From Salinimicrobium xinjiangense DSM 19287 (GTDB lineage Bacteria; Bacteroidota; Bacteroidia; Flavobacteriales; Flavobacteriaceae): 43,639 bases of DNA. This document shows, in pieces, positions 17,936 through 25,066 of the stretch. The notes under the pieces are model-generated. The model saw only the letters and a program-made list of their open reading frames with translations, made no database searches and had not been told where the DNA came from. Each line of letters begins with the position of its first letter. Within the stretch, counting starts at the first letter, position 1. The stretch covers positions 92,981-136,619 of the forward strand of contig NZ_AUIG01000015.1 in the NCBI RefSeq assembly GCF_000423585.1, written 5' to 3'. The position numbers were made by a program, and so were the translations under genes.

Positions 17936-18150
17936 TCAGAACTTGCATTTTTAATTTGTAAGGTGATTTCCAGTCCCAGGATTTCCGAAATTTTTTGTAA
18001 TGATTGGAGGGTAGGGTTAGCCTGCCCGGTTTCTATCTTATATAAAGTATTGATCCCAATATCAGCCATATCGGCTAATTGTCTTTGGGTAATGCGCAAA
18101 TGATCCCGGCGCTGTTGAATCATTTGGCCTATTTTCTCTATCGCTTCCAT
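17932..18150 (-). CDS. hipB: HipB-like XRE DNA-binding protein
   Basis: 72 residues, almost entirely an XRE HTH: IGQMIQQRRDHLRITQRQLA, then INTLYKIETGQANPTLQSL. This is the usual first gene of hip operons, encoding the repressor that binds operators at its own promoter and scaffolds the Hip proteins. Three TCCACA-N6-TGTGGA-like palindromes lie directly upstream and are its probable operators. No C-terminal extension is present. Confidence 0.88.
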   Translation of the reverse strand: MEAIEKIGQMIQQRRDHLRITQRQLADMADIGINTLYKIETGQANPTLQSLQKISEILGLEITLQIKNASSE

Positions 18151-18171
18151 TTAATAATCTTTAGCTCTAAA

Positions 18172-18189
18172 TCCACATTCTGTTGTGGA
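18172..18189. promoter_or_regulatory. hip operator 1
   Basis: Perfect palindrome TCCACA-TTCTGT-TGTGGA, 22 bases upstream of the hipB start codon and downstream of the candidate -7 box, so bound HipB would block elongation or initiation. Confidence 0.72.
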
Positions 18190-18198
18190 ATAAAGAAG

Positions 18199-18224
18199 CA
18201 AATTTATGAATAAGGGCAAAAGTA
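18199..18224 (-). promoter_or_regulatory. Candidate hipBST promoter boxes
   Basis: On the minus strand two perfect TAnnTTTG boxes occur: TAAATTTG (18206-18199) and TACTTTTG (18224-18217). Both lie between operators 1 and 2. No good TTG sits 19 bases upstream of either, so which one is used cannot be decided. Confidence 0.45.
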
Positions 18225-18232
18225 CATTAAAA

Positions 18233-18250
18233 TCCACACTTAAATGTGAA
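18233..18250. promoter_or_regulatory. hip operator 2
   Basis: TCCACA-CTTAAA-TGTGAA, one mismatch from the palindrome of operator 1. It starts exactly 61 bases from operator 1. Confidence 0.68.
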
Positions 18251-18293
18251 ATTTTGAGTATTAATACCTGCTTGTTAAAAAAGTACAGGTAAA

Positions 18294-18311
18294 TACACAA
18301 TATAATGTGGT
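18294..18311. promoter_or_regulatory. hip operator 3
   Basis: TACACA-ATATAA-TGTGGT, same layout as operators 1 and 2 with weaker outer bases. It starts exactly 61 bases from operator 2 and lies just past the 3' end of mnmE. Confidence 0.6.
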
Positions 18312-18366
18312 TTTCACTGCAAGTTTACTGTTTAGAAGGTTATTAACCGTTTTCAGATTTTACGAA

Positions 18367-19779
18367 TTAACAAATTCTACTCCCAATACAAAAATTCGCA
18401 AAGATATTCCCCAGCAGATCGTCATTGGTAATTTCCCCTGTGATCTCCCCAAAGTAGTGCAATGCTTCGCGGATATCGATAGCCAGCAGGTCGCCGGAAA
18501 GATTATTGTTCAATCCATCCTGTACCTTGTTGATCTCTTCCAAAGCGCTGAGCAGCGCGTTGTAATGTCGGCTGTTGGTGACGATGGTGTTATTGTTCCG
18601 GAGTTCACCGGTGTTCACGAATTGCAGCAGTTTTTGCTGGAGTTCTTCGACGCCTTCGCCGCTCTTGGCGGAGATAGGCAGGTAAGAAGAGCCTTCGACG
18701 GAGCTCAGGCTGACGTTTAGTTCCTCAATTTGAGCGTCTGATAATCGATCAACTTTGTTGGCTACAATAATTAAAGGCTTTTGCGGGAACTGATTTTTAA
18801 TTTTTTCAATTTCGACCTTGAACTTTGAATCTTGAACCTCGAACTTTTCTGCGTCAAGCAGAAAGACCACAACCTGCGCCTGACTGATCTTTTCAAAGGT
18901 CCGTTTGATCCCGATGCTTTCCACCACATCTTCTGTTTCCCGGATCCCGGCGGTGTCAATAAACCTGAAGCCTATCCCTCCAATGGAGATCTCATCTTCA
19001 ATAGTGTCCCTGGTTGTTCCCGCTATCTCTGAGACTATGGCGCGTTCCTCGTTTAAAAGAGCATTCAGTAATGTTGATTTTCCCACGTTAGGTTCCCCGA
19101 CAATAGCCACCGGAATTCCGTTTTTCAGCACATTACCCACAGCAAAGGAATCGATAAGCCTCTTAAGGACATTTTGTATTCGGCTGACCAGGTTTTGGAA
19201 TTCATCCCGGTTGGCGAACTCTACATCTTCTTCAGCAAAGTCCAGTTCCAGCTCGATAAGCGAAGCGAAGTTCAGCAGTTCCTGTCGCAGCTTCTGAATC
19301 TCATTGGAGAATCCGCCGCGCATTTGCTGCATGGCCATCTGGTGGCTCGCCTGATTCTCGGAAGAGATAAGGTCGGCCACTGCTTCTGCCTGACTAAGAT
19401 CCATCTTTCCGTTAAGGAATGCACGCAGGGTAAATTCTCCCGCTTCGGCAGAACGACAACCTTTACGAATGAGCAACTGAATAATCTCCTGCTGAATATA
19501 CGGACTCCCGTGACAGGAAATTTCAATAGTGTTTTCGCCGGTATAGGATTTGGGTCCGTGGAAAACAGAGACCAGCACCTCGTCCAGGATGCGTTCTCCA
19601 TCGATAATATTCCCCAGGTGCAGCGTATGAGAAGGCTGCTCCAAAAGGCCTTTTTTGCTCTTCGCTTTAAAAACCGGCGCTACCAGCTTCACCGCATCGG
19701 GACCCGATACCCGTATCACCGCAATAGCCCCCGCACCCGAAGGCGTTGCAAGAGCTACGATGTTGTCGTTTAATTTCAT
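18367..19779 (-). CDS. mnmE: tRNA uridine-5-carboxymethylaminomethyl modification GTPase MnmE
   Basis: 470 residues, full length. An N-terminal folate-binding domain (SGAGAIAVIRVSG, GEFTLRAFLNGK) is followed by a helical domain with an inserted G domain: G1 GEPNVGKST (228-236), G2 TTRDT (255-259), G3 DTAG (275-278), G4 NKVD (341-344). With MnmG it modifies the wobble uridine of several tRNAs. Two oddities: the normal C-terminal FCIGK is replaced by FCIGSRIC, as expected from loss of one base in the Lys codon; and residues about 312-324 (KFEVQDSKFKVEI) are encoded by a heptamer array like those in the spacers. The active-site Cys is still present. Function is probably retained but the tail is abnormal. 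Confidence 0.95.
   Translation of the reverse strand: MKLNDNIVALATPSGAGAIAVIRVSGPDAVKLVAPVFKAKSKKGLLEQPSHTLHLGNIIDGERILDEVLVSVFHGPKSYTGENTIEISCHGSPYIQQEIIQLLIRKGCRSAEAGEFTLRAFLNGKMDLSQAEAVADLISSENQASHQMAMQQMRGGFSNEIQKLRQELLNFASLIELELDFAEEDVEFANRDEFQNLVSRIQNVLKRLIDSFAVGNVLKNGIPVAIVGEPNVGKSTLLNALLNEERAIVSEIAGTTRDTIEDEISIGGIGFRFIDTAGIRETEDVVESIGIKRTFEKISQAQVVVFLLDAEKFEVQDSKFKVEIEKIKNQFPQKPLIIVANKVDRLSDAQIEELNVSLSSVEGSSYLPISAKSGEGVEELQQKLLQFVNTGELRNNNTIVTNSRHYNALLSALEEINKVQDGLNNNLSGDLLAIDIREALHYFGEITGEITNDDLLGNIFANFCIGSRIC
18812..18846 (-). repeat. Heptamer array inside the mnmE reading frame
   Basis: On the coding strand: AAGTTCG, AGGTTCA, AGATTCA, AAGTTCA, AGGTCGA, five units in register. It encodes a linker between G3 and G4. 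A 15-base stretch (TTCAAAGTTCAAGGT) is identical to part of the array after the fibronectin-like lipoprotein gene. Confidence 0.8.
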
Positions 19780-19801
19780 TTTGCGAAGATAATAAATCCC
19801 T

Positions 19802-19946
19802 TACGTCTTTGCGAGGGAAGGCATAGCCGGACCGCGGTAATCACATTCTTAAGATCATGGCTGCTCCTCCGAATAAAAAAAGAAAAGCAGTAAAAACCAT
19901 CAGCAGATTGTTTCAGTCGCAAAAAGGCTCCTTCGCAAAGACGTAC
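19802..19946. repeat. Long inverted-repeat spacer element
   Basis: TACGTCTTTGCGAGGGA at the left end is nearly matched in inverse at the right end (CTCCTTCGCAAAGACGTA). The interior has GCGGTAATCAC near the left and GATTGTTTCAGTCGC near the right, imperfect inner arms. This looks like the widespread non-coding 'TTGCGAGG' palindromic elements. No gene is seen between mnmE and the DUF4870 gene. Confidence 0.65.
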
Positions 19947-20043
19947 GTGAGAAAATTCTCTTCAAAAAAAGCATAAATTACTGTAACAATGATGAATTAT
20001 ACTCGTCTTTTTAGTACCTTGCAATACAAAGTAATGCAATAGC

Positions 20044-20099
20044 ATAAACAACAAACAACAAACAACAAACAATAAACAATCAATCATCAATCAAATCAA
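20044..20099. repeat. Heptamer array, ACAAACA/ATCAATC type, 5' of a start codon
   Basis: Units ATAAACA, ACAAACA three times, ATAAACA, ATCAATC twice, AAATCAA, in exact register, ending directly before the ATG of the DUF4870 gene. It would form an unstructured A-rich leader if transcribed. Confidence 0.92.
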
Positions 20100-20100
20100 A

Positions 20101-20463
20101 ATGAACTATTCAAACACTACCATCATGAGAGAAGACAGACAATTACTAATGCTGACGCATTTAAGTCAGCTACTTGACCTGGTTACAGGGATCGGCGGAT
20201 TCATTGTACCGCTGGTGATCTGGTTAACCCAGAAAGATAAGGTGCTGGGAATGGATGCCCACGGAAAAATGATCCTGAATTTTCAGATATCGCTCTTTAT
20301 CTATTCCATCCTTTCCATTCCGTTGATCCTCTTATTCGGTCTCGGAATCATAATGTTGATCCTTATTGGAATCATTGCCATCGTTTTCCCGATCCTGAAT
20401 GCGATCAAAGTGAATAATGGGGAAATTCCATCATACCCACTGTCACTGAATATTATCAAATAA
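20101..20463 (+). CDS. DUF4870 (Tic20-like) membrane protein
   Basis: 120 residues. The start REDRQLLMLTHLSQLLDLV, then WLTQKD and a C-terminal pair of membrane segments (ISLFIYSILSIPLILLFGLG, IIMLILIGIIAIVFPILNAI), fits the DUF4870 family, a small three- to four-helix membrane protein of unknown function. Single gene, followed by a strong terminator. A heptamer array occupies its leader. Confidence 0.85.
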   Translation: MNYSNTTIMREDRQLLMLTHLSQLLDLVTGIGGFIVPLVIWLTQKDKVLGMDAHGKMILNFQISLFIYSILSIPLILLFGLGIIMLILIGIIAIVFPILNAIKVNNGEIPSYPLSLNIIK

Positions 20464-20544
20464 GTAGATATCCGTTTAAGTCATCAGGTGATTTGCCTTA
20501 GGATCCGGAAAAAAAATAATCGCACCTGTTCCAGGTCAACAAAA

Positions 20545-20590
20545 AAAATCAGCCGCTAATCTCGCTGGAGACGGCTGATTTTTCTCTTTT
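20545..20590. terminator. Bidirectional terminator
   Basis: AAAATCAGCCG pairs with CGGCTGATTTT around a 16-base loop, with A-rich and T-rich flanks on both sides. It serves the DUF4870 gene (plus) and the small lipoprotein gene (minus). Confidence 0.85.
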
Positions 20591-20613
20591 TTGAAGGTTG
20601 TGAGCCTCCCTTA

Positions 20614-21027
20614 TTATTCCTCAACAGTTTGCTCTTCTACTGTGATGGTAACTTCAACAAATTCATCGGGAGCAGTATAAAATACCAAAACATGCTCTCC
20701 CACTGTTTGAGGAGTGAAGGTATAGGTAACAGTCCTGGAGGTAATTACCTGGGCACAGGCACAACCGTCATATATCGCTTCAACAGCAATTGTTCTGGTA
20801 GTACCAGTCATGCTCTCGTCAAATCTGGCAAATTCTCCACAGGCGTTCTGTACCTGAAAAGTTACTGTTAGATCGACAGCTTCATTCACGGTAGCGGTTT
20901 CGGGTGCCTCAACGTTTGTCACGTTAGCCAGTTCTTCATAATTGATACAATCCTGTTCATCATCATCTGAACAGGCAATAAACAGTAGGGTGCTTAAGAA
21001 TAGAATAAAAATGCTTTTCTTTTTCAT
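20614..21027 (-). CDS. Small Cys-containing lipoprotein
   Basis: 137 residues. The lipoprotein signal has lipobox FIAC (Cys19) followed by SDDDE, typical of exported Bacteroidota lipoproteins. The mature part is one beta-sandwich-like domain with Cys residues at QDCINYEE, QNACGEF and GCACAQV that may pair, and an ending TFTPQTVGEHVLVFYT that recalls immunoglobulin-like adhesion domains. Function unknown. It stands alone, converging on the DUF4870 gene. Confidence 0.75.
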   Translation of the reverse strand: MKKKSIFILFLSTLLFIACSDDDEQDCINYEELANVTNVEAPETATVNEAVDLTVTFQVQNACGEFARFDESMTGTTRTIAVEAIYDGCACAQVITSRTVTYTFTPQTVGEHVLVFYTAPDEFVEVTITVEEQTVEE

Positions 21028-21420
21028 AATAATAGATTTTTAAATTCGAAAATTCAGTTCCCGATTTCTAAGCTTTAACAGATAGGGGAATTGCTTCTGT
21101 TTTTTTCTATGTTGAATAATAGAAATAGAACCGGTAATTAGCCGGTGAAAATTAAAGCCTGAAACCAATAATAGGAAAATAAGAAAATGGGGAGAGAATA
21201 TCAGCAGATTAACAGAGTTTATAACTGGATTACAAAAGTTTTAAAAAAACATGTTAAACACAGCACTTTAAAGCTATGTCCATCATATACAAGTTCCCTC
21301 AGGAGTAGGGACTGATACGGAATACGAATGGATTAAGCAGTGGGCAGTGAAAAGTACTTAGGTAGCTGTTGCCTGTGTTACCTGTTATTTTTTTTCAGGT
21401 TGCAGTTGTTTAAAAAGCCA

Positions 21421-21459
21421 AACCTGCAAGGTCTTTTTCCAGACCTTGTAGGTTTTTTT
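21421..21459 (+). repeat. CCTGCAAGGTC hairpin, copy 1
   Basis: AACCTGCAAGGTCT, loop TTTTCC, then AGACCTTGTAGGTT and seven T. It has terminator form but lies about 400 bases from any 3' end, and near-identical copies occur elsewhere, so it is a dispersed element. Confidence 0.8.
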
Positions 21460-21766
21460 GTCAACCTTCAGCCCCTTAGGGGCTACATATTGGTAACCCG
21501 GGATGCAATCCCGGGTTTGAGACAGCCCACCCAGTTTTCCGGGGCCACCGTCCGTAGGAGGAAACGAAAAGCAAAAGTCCCCTTCAGGGGGATTTTTAGG
21601 GGGTATGAAATGGAAATTAGATTTACGAAGTTAGAAGTTAGAAGAAAAGTAGGCAGTGCGCAGTGCAGAGTAGGCAGTTGAGGGAAATTAGATTTACGAA
21701 AGTTCGACTTACGAATATACTGTCACGAAAAAGCTTACTTTCCTATGGAAGAGCTTAAACAAAACA

Positions 21767-21807
21767 AACCTGCAAGGTCTTTTTCCTGACCTTGTAGGTT
21801 TTTTTAG
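21767..21807 (+). repeat. CCTGCAAGGTC hairpin, copy 2
   Basis: Same element as copy 1, differing by one base in the loop-side of the second arm (TGACC for AGACC), again followed by a T run. Confidence 0.8.
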
Positions 21808-21945
21808 AAACAACCAACCCCGGCCTGCGGCCACCCCTCCGGAGGAGGGGAGGTTTACAGCCAAAAGTCCCCCTTCAGGGGGATTTAGGGGGTAAAATAA
21901 GTGTTCAGTGTTCAGTGCTCAGTAGGCAGTATTTTTAGAAACAAA

Positions 21946-21990
21946 AGACCCTCCAAAAATTACATTTTTGAAGGGTCTCTTGTTTTTTAG
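21946..21990 (-). terminator. Probable dnaN terminator
   Basis: AGACCCT-C-CAAAAAT pairs with ATTTTTG-A-AGGGTCT around TAC, with a T-rich tail on the minus strand. It is about 100 bases past the dnaN stop. Confidence 0.6.
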
Positions 21991-22058
21991 TCTAACAGCC
22001 ACCGCAGGTGACGGTCTAATATCTAACAGCGAAGCGATCTGGCAGCGCCAGCGGTCTA

Positions 22059-22081
22059 CAACTAAAGCGCAGCTTTAGTTG
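22059..22081. repeat. Hairpin containing the dnaN stop codon
   Basis: CAACTAAAGC-GCA-GCTTTAGTTG is a perfect inverted repeat. Its right arm is the end of dnaN including the TAA stop, so the last coding bases are repeated in inverse just downstream. Confidence 0.75.
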
Positions 22082-23193
22082 TTCAGCATTACCGGCATCA
22101 CCAGCATCGTTACCTTTTCTCCTTCGTCGAGTCCGTCAACGGGAGTAAGGATTCCGGCGCGGTTTGGCAGGCTCATTTCCAGCTGCACTTCATTCGCGTT
22201 CAGGTTGGAAAGCATTTCGGTAAGGAAACGCGAGTTGAAACCAATCTGCATATCGTCGCCCTGGTATGAACAGGTAAGACGCTCTTCGGCCTTATTGCTG
22301 TAATCCACATCTTCGGCAGAAATGTTGAGTTCTGCTCCGGCGATCTTCAAACGTACCTGGTGTGTGGTCTTGTTTGAGAAGATCGAAACCCTTTTTACAG
22401 AGCTTAGAAACTGTCCGCGGTCGATTACCAGTTTATTCGGATTCTCCTTCGGAATTACCGCCTCATAGTTCGGATATTTTCCGTCAATAAGTCGGCAAAC
22501 CAGCGTAGTATCTTCAAAAGTGAAGCGGGCGTTGGAGTCATTGTATTCGATAAGCACTTCAGAATCTGATCCCGAAAGGATACCTTTCAAAAGATTCAAA
22601 GGTTTTTTAGGCATGATAAATTCTGCCGATTGTGAAGCCGAAATATCATTTCTGGAATATTTTACCAGTTTATGTGCATCTGTAGCCACAAAAGTCAGAT
22701 GGTCCGGAGTGAACTGGAAGAACACCCCGCTCATTACCGGCCTAAGATCATCATTTCCTGAAGCAAAGATCGTCTTACTTATTGCAGTTGCCAGGACATC
22801 TCCCTGTATGGTAGTGCTGCTTGGCTCTTCAAGACTTACAGCCTTAGGGAATTCCTCGCCACTCGCATAAGCCAGGGCATATTTTCCGTGATTTGAGCTA
22901 AGTTCAATGGTATTATTGTCCTCAACAACAAAAGTTAGCGGCTGCTCGGGAAAAGTTTTTAATGTTTCCAGTAAAAGACGGGCAGGAACTGCGATCTTAC
23001 CTTCAGAATCAGATTCCACGGTAAGTTTTGCAGACATGGTTGTCTCCAAATCTGAAGCAGAAACGGTAAGTTGATCTTGATTTAATTCGAAAAGGAAGTT
23101 ATCCAGGATGGGCAGTGTGTTATTGTTGTTGATCACTCCCCCGAGTATTTGTAGCTGTTTCAGCAAATAAGTGCTTGATACAATAAATTTCAT
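22075..23193 (-). CDS. dnaN: DNA polymerase III sliding clamp (beta subunit)
   Basis: 372 residues, the normal length for the clamp, with three repeated clamp domains. Recognisable blocks are FIVSSTYLLKQLQILGGVI at the start, LPILDNFLF, GKIAVPARLLLETLK, RPVMSGVFFQF, ATDAHKLVKYSR, LIDGKYPNYEAVIP and the C-terminal MLVMPVMLNN. It forms the ring-shaped dimer that holds the replicative polymerase on DNA. A TATATTTG box lies 28 bases upstream. It follows gldF-gldG on the same strand. Confidence 0.97.
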   Translation of the reverse strand: MKFIVSSTYLLKQLQILGGVINNNNTLPILDNFLFELNQDQLTVSASDLETTMSAKLTVESDSEGKIAVPARLLLETLKTFPEQPLTFVVEDNNTIELSSNHGKYALAYASGEEFPKAVSLEEPSSTTIQGDVLATAISKTIFASGNDDLRPVMSGVFFQFTPDHLTFVATDAHKLVKYSRNDISASQSAEFIMPKKPLNLLKGILSGSDSEVLIEYNDSNARFTFEDTTLVCRLIDGKYPNYEAVIPKENPNKLVIDRGQFLSSVKRVSIFSNKTTHQVRLKIAGAELNISAEDVDYSNKAEERLTCSYQGDDMQIGFNSRFLTEMLSNLNANEVQLEMSLPNRAGILTPVDGLDEGEKVTMLVMPVMLNN

Positions 23194-23220
23194 TGGCTTC
23201 GTAATAAGTTAATCTTGATA

Positions 23221-23228
23221 CAAATATA
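23221..23228 (-). promoter_or_regulatory. dnaN -7 box
   Basis: TATATTTG on the minus strand, a perfect TAnnTTTG, 28 bases before the ATG. The matching -33 TTG is not clear. Confidence 0.55.
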
Positions 23229-23300
23229 TCCTAATCCTTTAAAAAGTAAGGAGGAGCTTCATGATTTTTATTAACATCAAATTCGCTGAAAAGGTCTTCA

Positions 23301-23313
23301 AAAATGTCATTTT
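23301..23313. repeat. AAAATGTCATTTT palindrome, site 1
   Basis: A 13-base palindrome between gldG and dnaN. The surrounding 26 bases (23299-23324) recur exactly near the right end of the window, and the 13-mer also occurs between cbpA and acs. Possible operator or small dispersed element. Confidence 0.5.
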
Positions 23314-23388
23314 CAGCACCTTATGTTTTTATTACTTCGGAATTGTTAATAAACGGCATATTCCTTTTTCTTCGGAAAAGCCTTCCAG

Positions 23389-25065
23389 TTATTTTCTGAT
23401 ATATTTTCTTTTTCTGTAAACGCGGAAAACTACTGCAAAAACCCCGAGCACCAACAGCGGAAGCAGTATATTCATCACCTGCCATAAGCCTCTTTGTGCT
23501 TCTGCTTTTTCAATATCCAAAAAGGCGATCTTCACTTCCTTGCTTCTAATGTTGATCAAACCGGTATCATCGAGCAGGTAATTTACTGCATTGAGCATGA
23601 ATTCGCGGTTGCCGTAAGTGGTGCCTGTAAATCGGTCAAAACCCAGTGATAGCGGCTCTCCCCGTTGCAGCTGATTCTTTACCACGTCCCCGTCACTTAT
23701 CACCAGCATTTTGGTTTCTTCAGCTTTGCTTCGGAAGTCTTTCAGGTCAAAAGGCAGAAGTCTGTTCTCATATACCGAACTGAATTCTCCTTCCAGCATT
23801 ACTGCCAACGCCAATTCGCCTGAAGTGAATTCGGCAGGATCTGGCTGTGAAGTGATCTGTTCCAGGCTAATTTCCCGCGGAAGCCCTTCCACGGCTGAAC
23901 GTGGGGAAGTAGCCAGTAAGACTGTTTTGTTTATGCCATTTTTTAGAGTATCGATCGGGCTTGCATATTGAAATTTTACTGCCTCCAGATTATTCACCAC
24001 AGGATGATCTGAAGGCGAGGAAGACAGCGGATAATAGAACCAGGGATAGGGATTAAACTCTGTGTTGTTTCCACTGCCGCTGGCAAGGATGATGGGAGCC
24101 GAATAAAGATCTTTTGCCAGTGCCGGGTTGATCCTTAGGCCGTATTTAAAGAAATAGTCTCCCAGGTTCAGGTCGCGGGGAAGGGCAAAGGCACTTCCTG
24201 CGGGGGTGAACAGGCTGTCGGTTTCCATGGCCGCGTGTTCTACCAGCCACAATTGTTTGCCGCCATGCATCAGGTGTTGGTCCAAAACCAGTTTTTCAGC
24301 TTCAGTATAAGGCTGGGTGGGTTTTGCCTCGATAACAAGATCGTATTCCTTAAGCTGCTCCAGGGTGCCTTGGGGATCTACTGCTACGGAATCGAGCGTG
24401 AAAGGAGCGATAAAATAATACTCCTGAATGCTCCTTACAAAATCGGCAATATATCTGTCTTCCAGTTCGCCGTTGCCGCGCATGACAGCGACCTTCTTTC
24501 GCTTTGGCTGAAGCAGCTTACTAAAGGCATCTGCAAACGCATATTCCAGCTGTTGTACAGATGCGGCAACCCGATCCTCGGTGGTTGCTCCCAGCTGATT
24601 CTTCAGCAACGGAATGGCGACCGACCTGTTGCCGTAATTTGCCATTGCCCATGGAAATATGATCGCTTCGCTGGTACGGCCATTCTCCACAACATTGATC
24701 CGTGCAGGAGTCATTCCCATTTCGTAGAATTGGGTCGCAATCTCATTTGCATTGCCACCGTCTTCCAGGGGATCTGTAAACCTGTAGGTGATCTGCGGAT
24801 TCACTGCTGCAAACTCTTCAAGTAACTGCCGCGTTTCCGTCTGTAGCTTCCGGAATTCGGGCGGAAATTCTCCTTCCAGGAAGACATCTATGATCAGGGG
24901 AGCTTCGGCAAGTTCAACAATATTTTCCGAAGCAGGGGAGAGCGTATAACGTTTATCGGCTGTCAGGTCAAATCTTCCGTAGAAAAAATGGGCCAGAACG
25001 TTGATGATGATGAGGGCCACCAGTAAAATTAATACCTGCGTAAAATGTGATTTTTGAAGCCTCAT
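23389..25065 (-). CDS. gldG: Gliding-motility ABC transporter auxiliary protein GldG
   Basis: 558 residues. One membrane helix at the N terminus (VLILLVALIIINVLAHFFYG) is followed by FDLTADKRYTLSP, the conserved start of the ABC_transp_aux domain, a long periplasmic part, and a C-terminal helix (VMNILLPLLVLGVFAVVFRV) with a basic tail. GldG works with the permease GldF and ATPase GldA (encoded elsewhere) in gliding of flavobacteria. The start lies one base after the gldF stop. Confidence 0.94.
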   Translation of the reverse strand: MRLQKSHFTQVLILLVALIIINVLAHFFYGRFDLTADKRYTLSPASENIVELAEAPLIIDVFLEGEFPPEFRKLQTETRQLLEEFAAVNPQITYRFTDPLEDGGNANEIATQFYEMGMTPARINVVENGRTSEAIIFPWAMANYGNRSVAIPLLKNQLGATTEDRVAASVQQLEYAFADAFSKLLQPKRKKVAVMRGNGELEDRYIADFVRSIQEYYFIAPFTLDSVAVDPQGTLEQLKEYDLVIEAKPTQPYTEAEKLVLDQHLMHGGKQLWLVEHAAMETDSLFTPAGSAFALPRDLNLGDYFFKYGLRINPALAKDLYSAPIILASGSGNNTEFNPYPWFYYPLSSSPSDHPVVNNLEAVKFQYASPIDTLKNGINKTVLLATSPRSAVEGLPREISLEQITSQPDPAEFTSGELALAVMLEGEFSSVYENRLLPFDLKDFRSKAEETKMLVISDGDVVKNQLQRGEPLSLGFDRFTGTTYGNREFMLNAVNYLLDDTGLINIRSKEVKIAFLDIEKAEAQRGLWQVMNILLPLLVLGVFAVVFRVYRKRKYIRK

Positions 25066-25066
25066 C

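Larger units (their letters stand above)
21028..22058. other. 1-kb spacer of palindromes and short repeats
   Basis: No gene. Contents: two copies of a 14-bp-stem hairpin (see separate entries); AGCCCC-TTA-GGGGCT (21470-21484); AACCCGGGAT-GCA-ATCCCGGGTT (21495-21517); two CCCCTTCAGGGGG elements; CCCCTCC-GGA-GGAGGGG near 21833; a 17-base repeat GAAATTAGATTTACGAA twice (near 21610 and 21686); and heptamers AGTTAGA and AGTGTTC/AGTGCTC. A 113-codon frame across it is only translated repeat. Confidence 0.7.

Noticed and set aside
21340-21681. 113-codon plus-strand frame
   Set aside because: It is read-through of hairpins and CCCCTTAGGGG-type elements.
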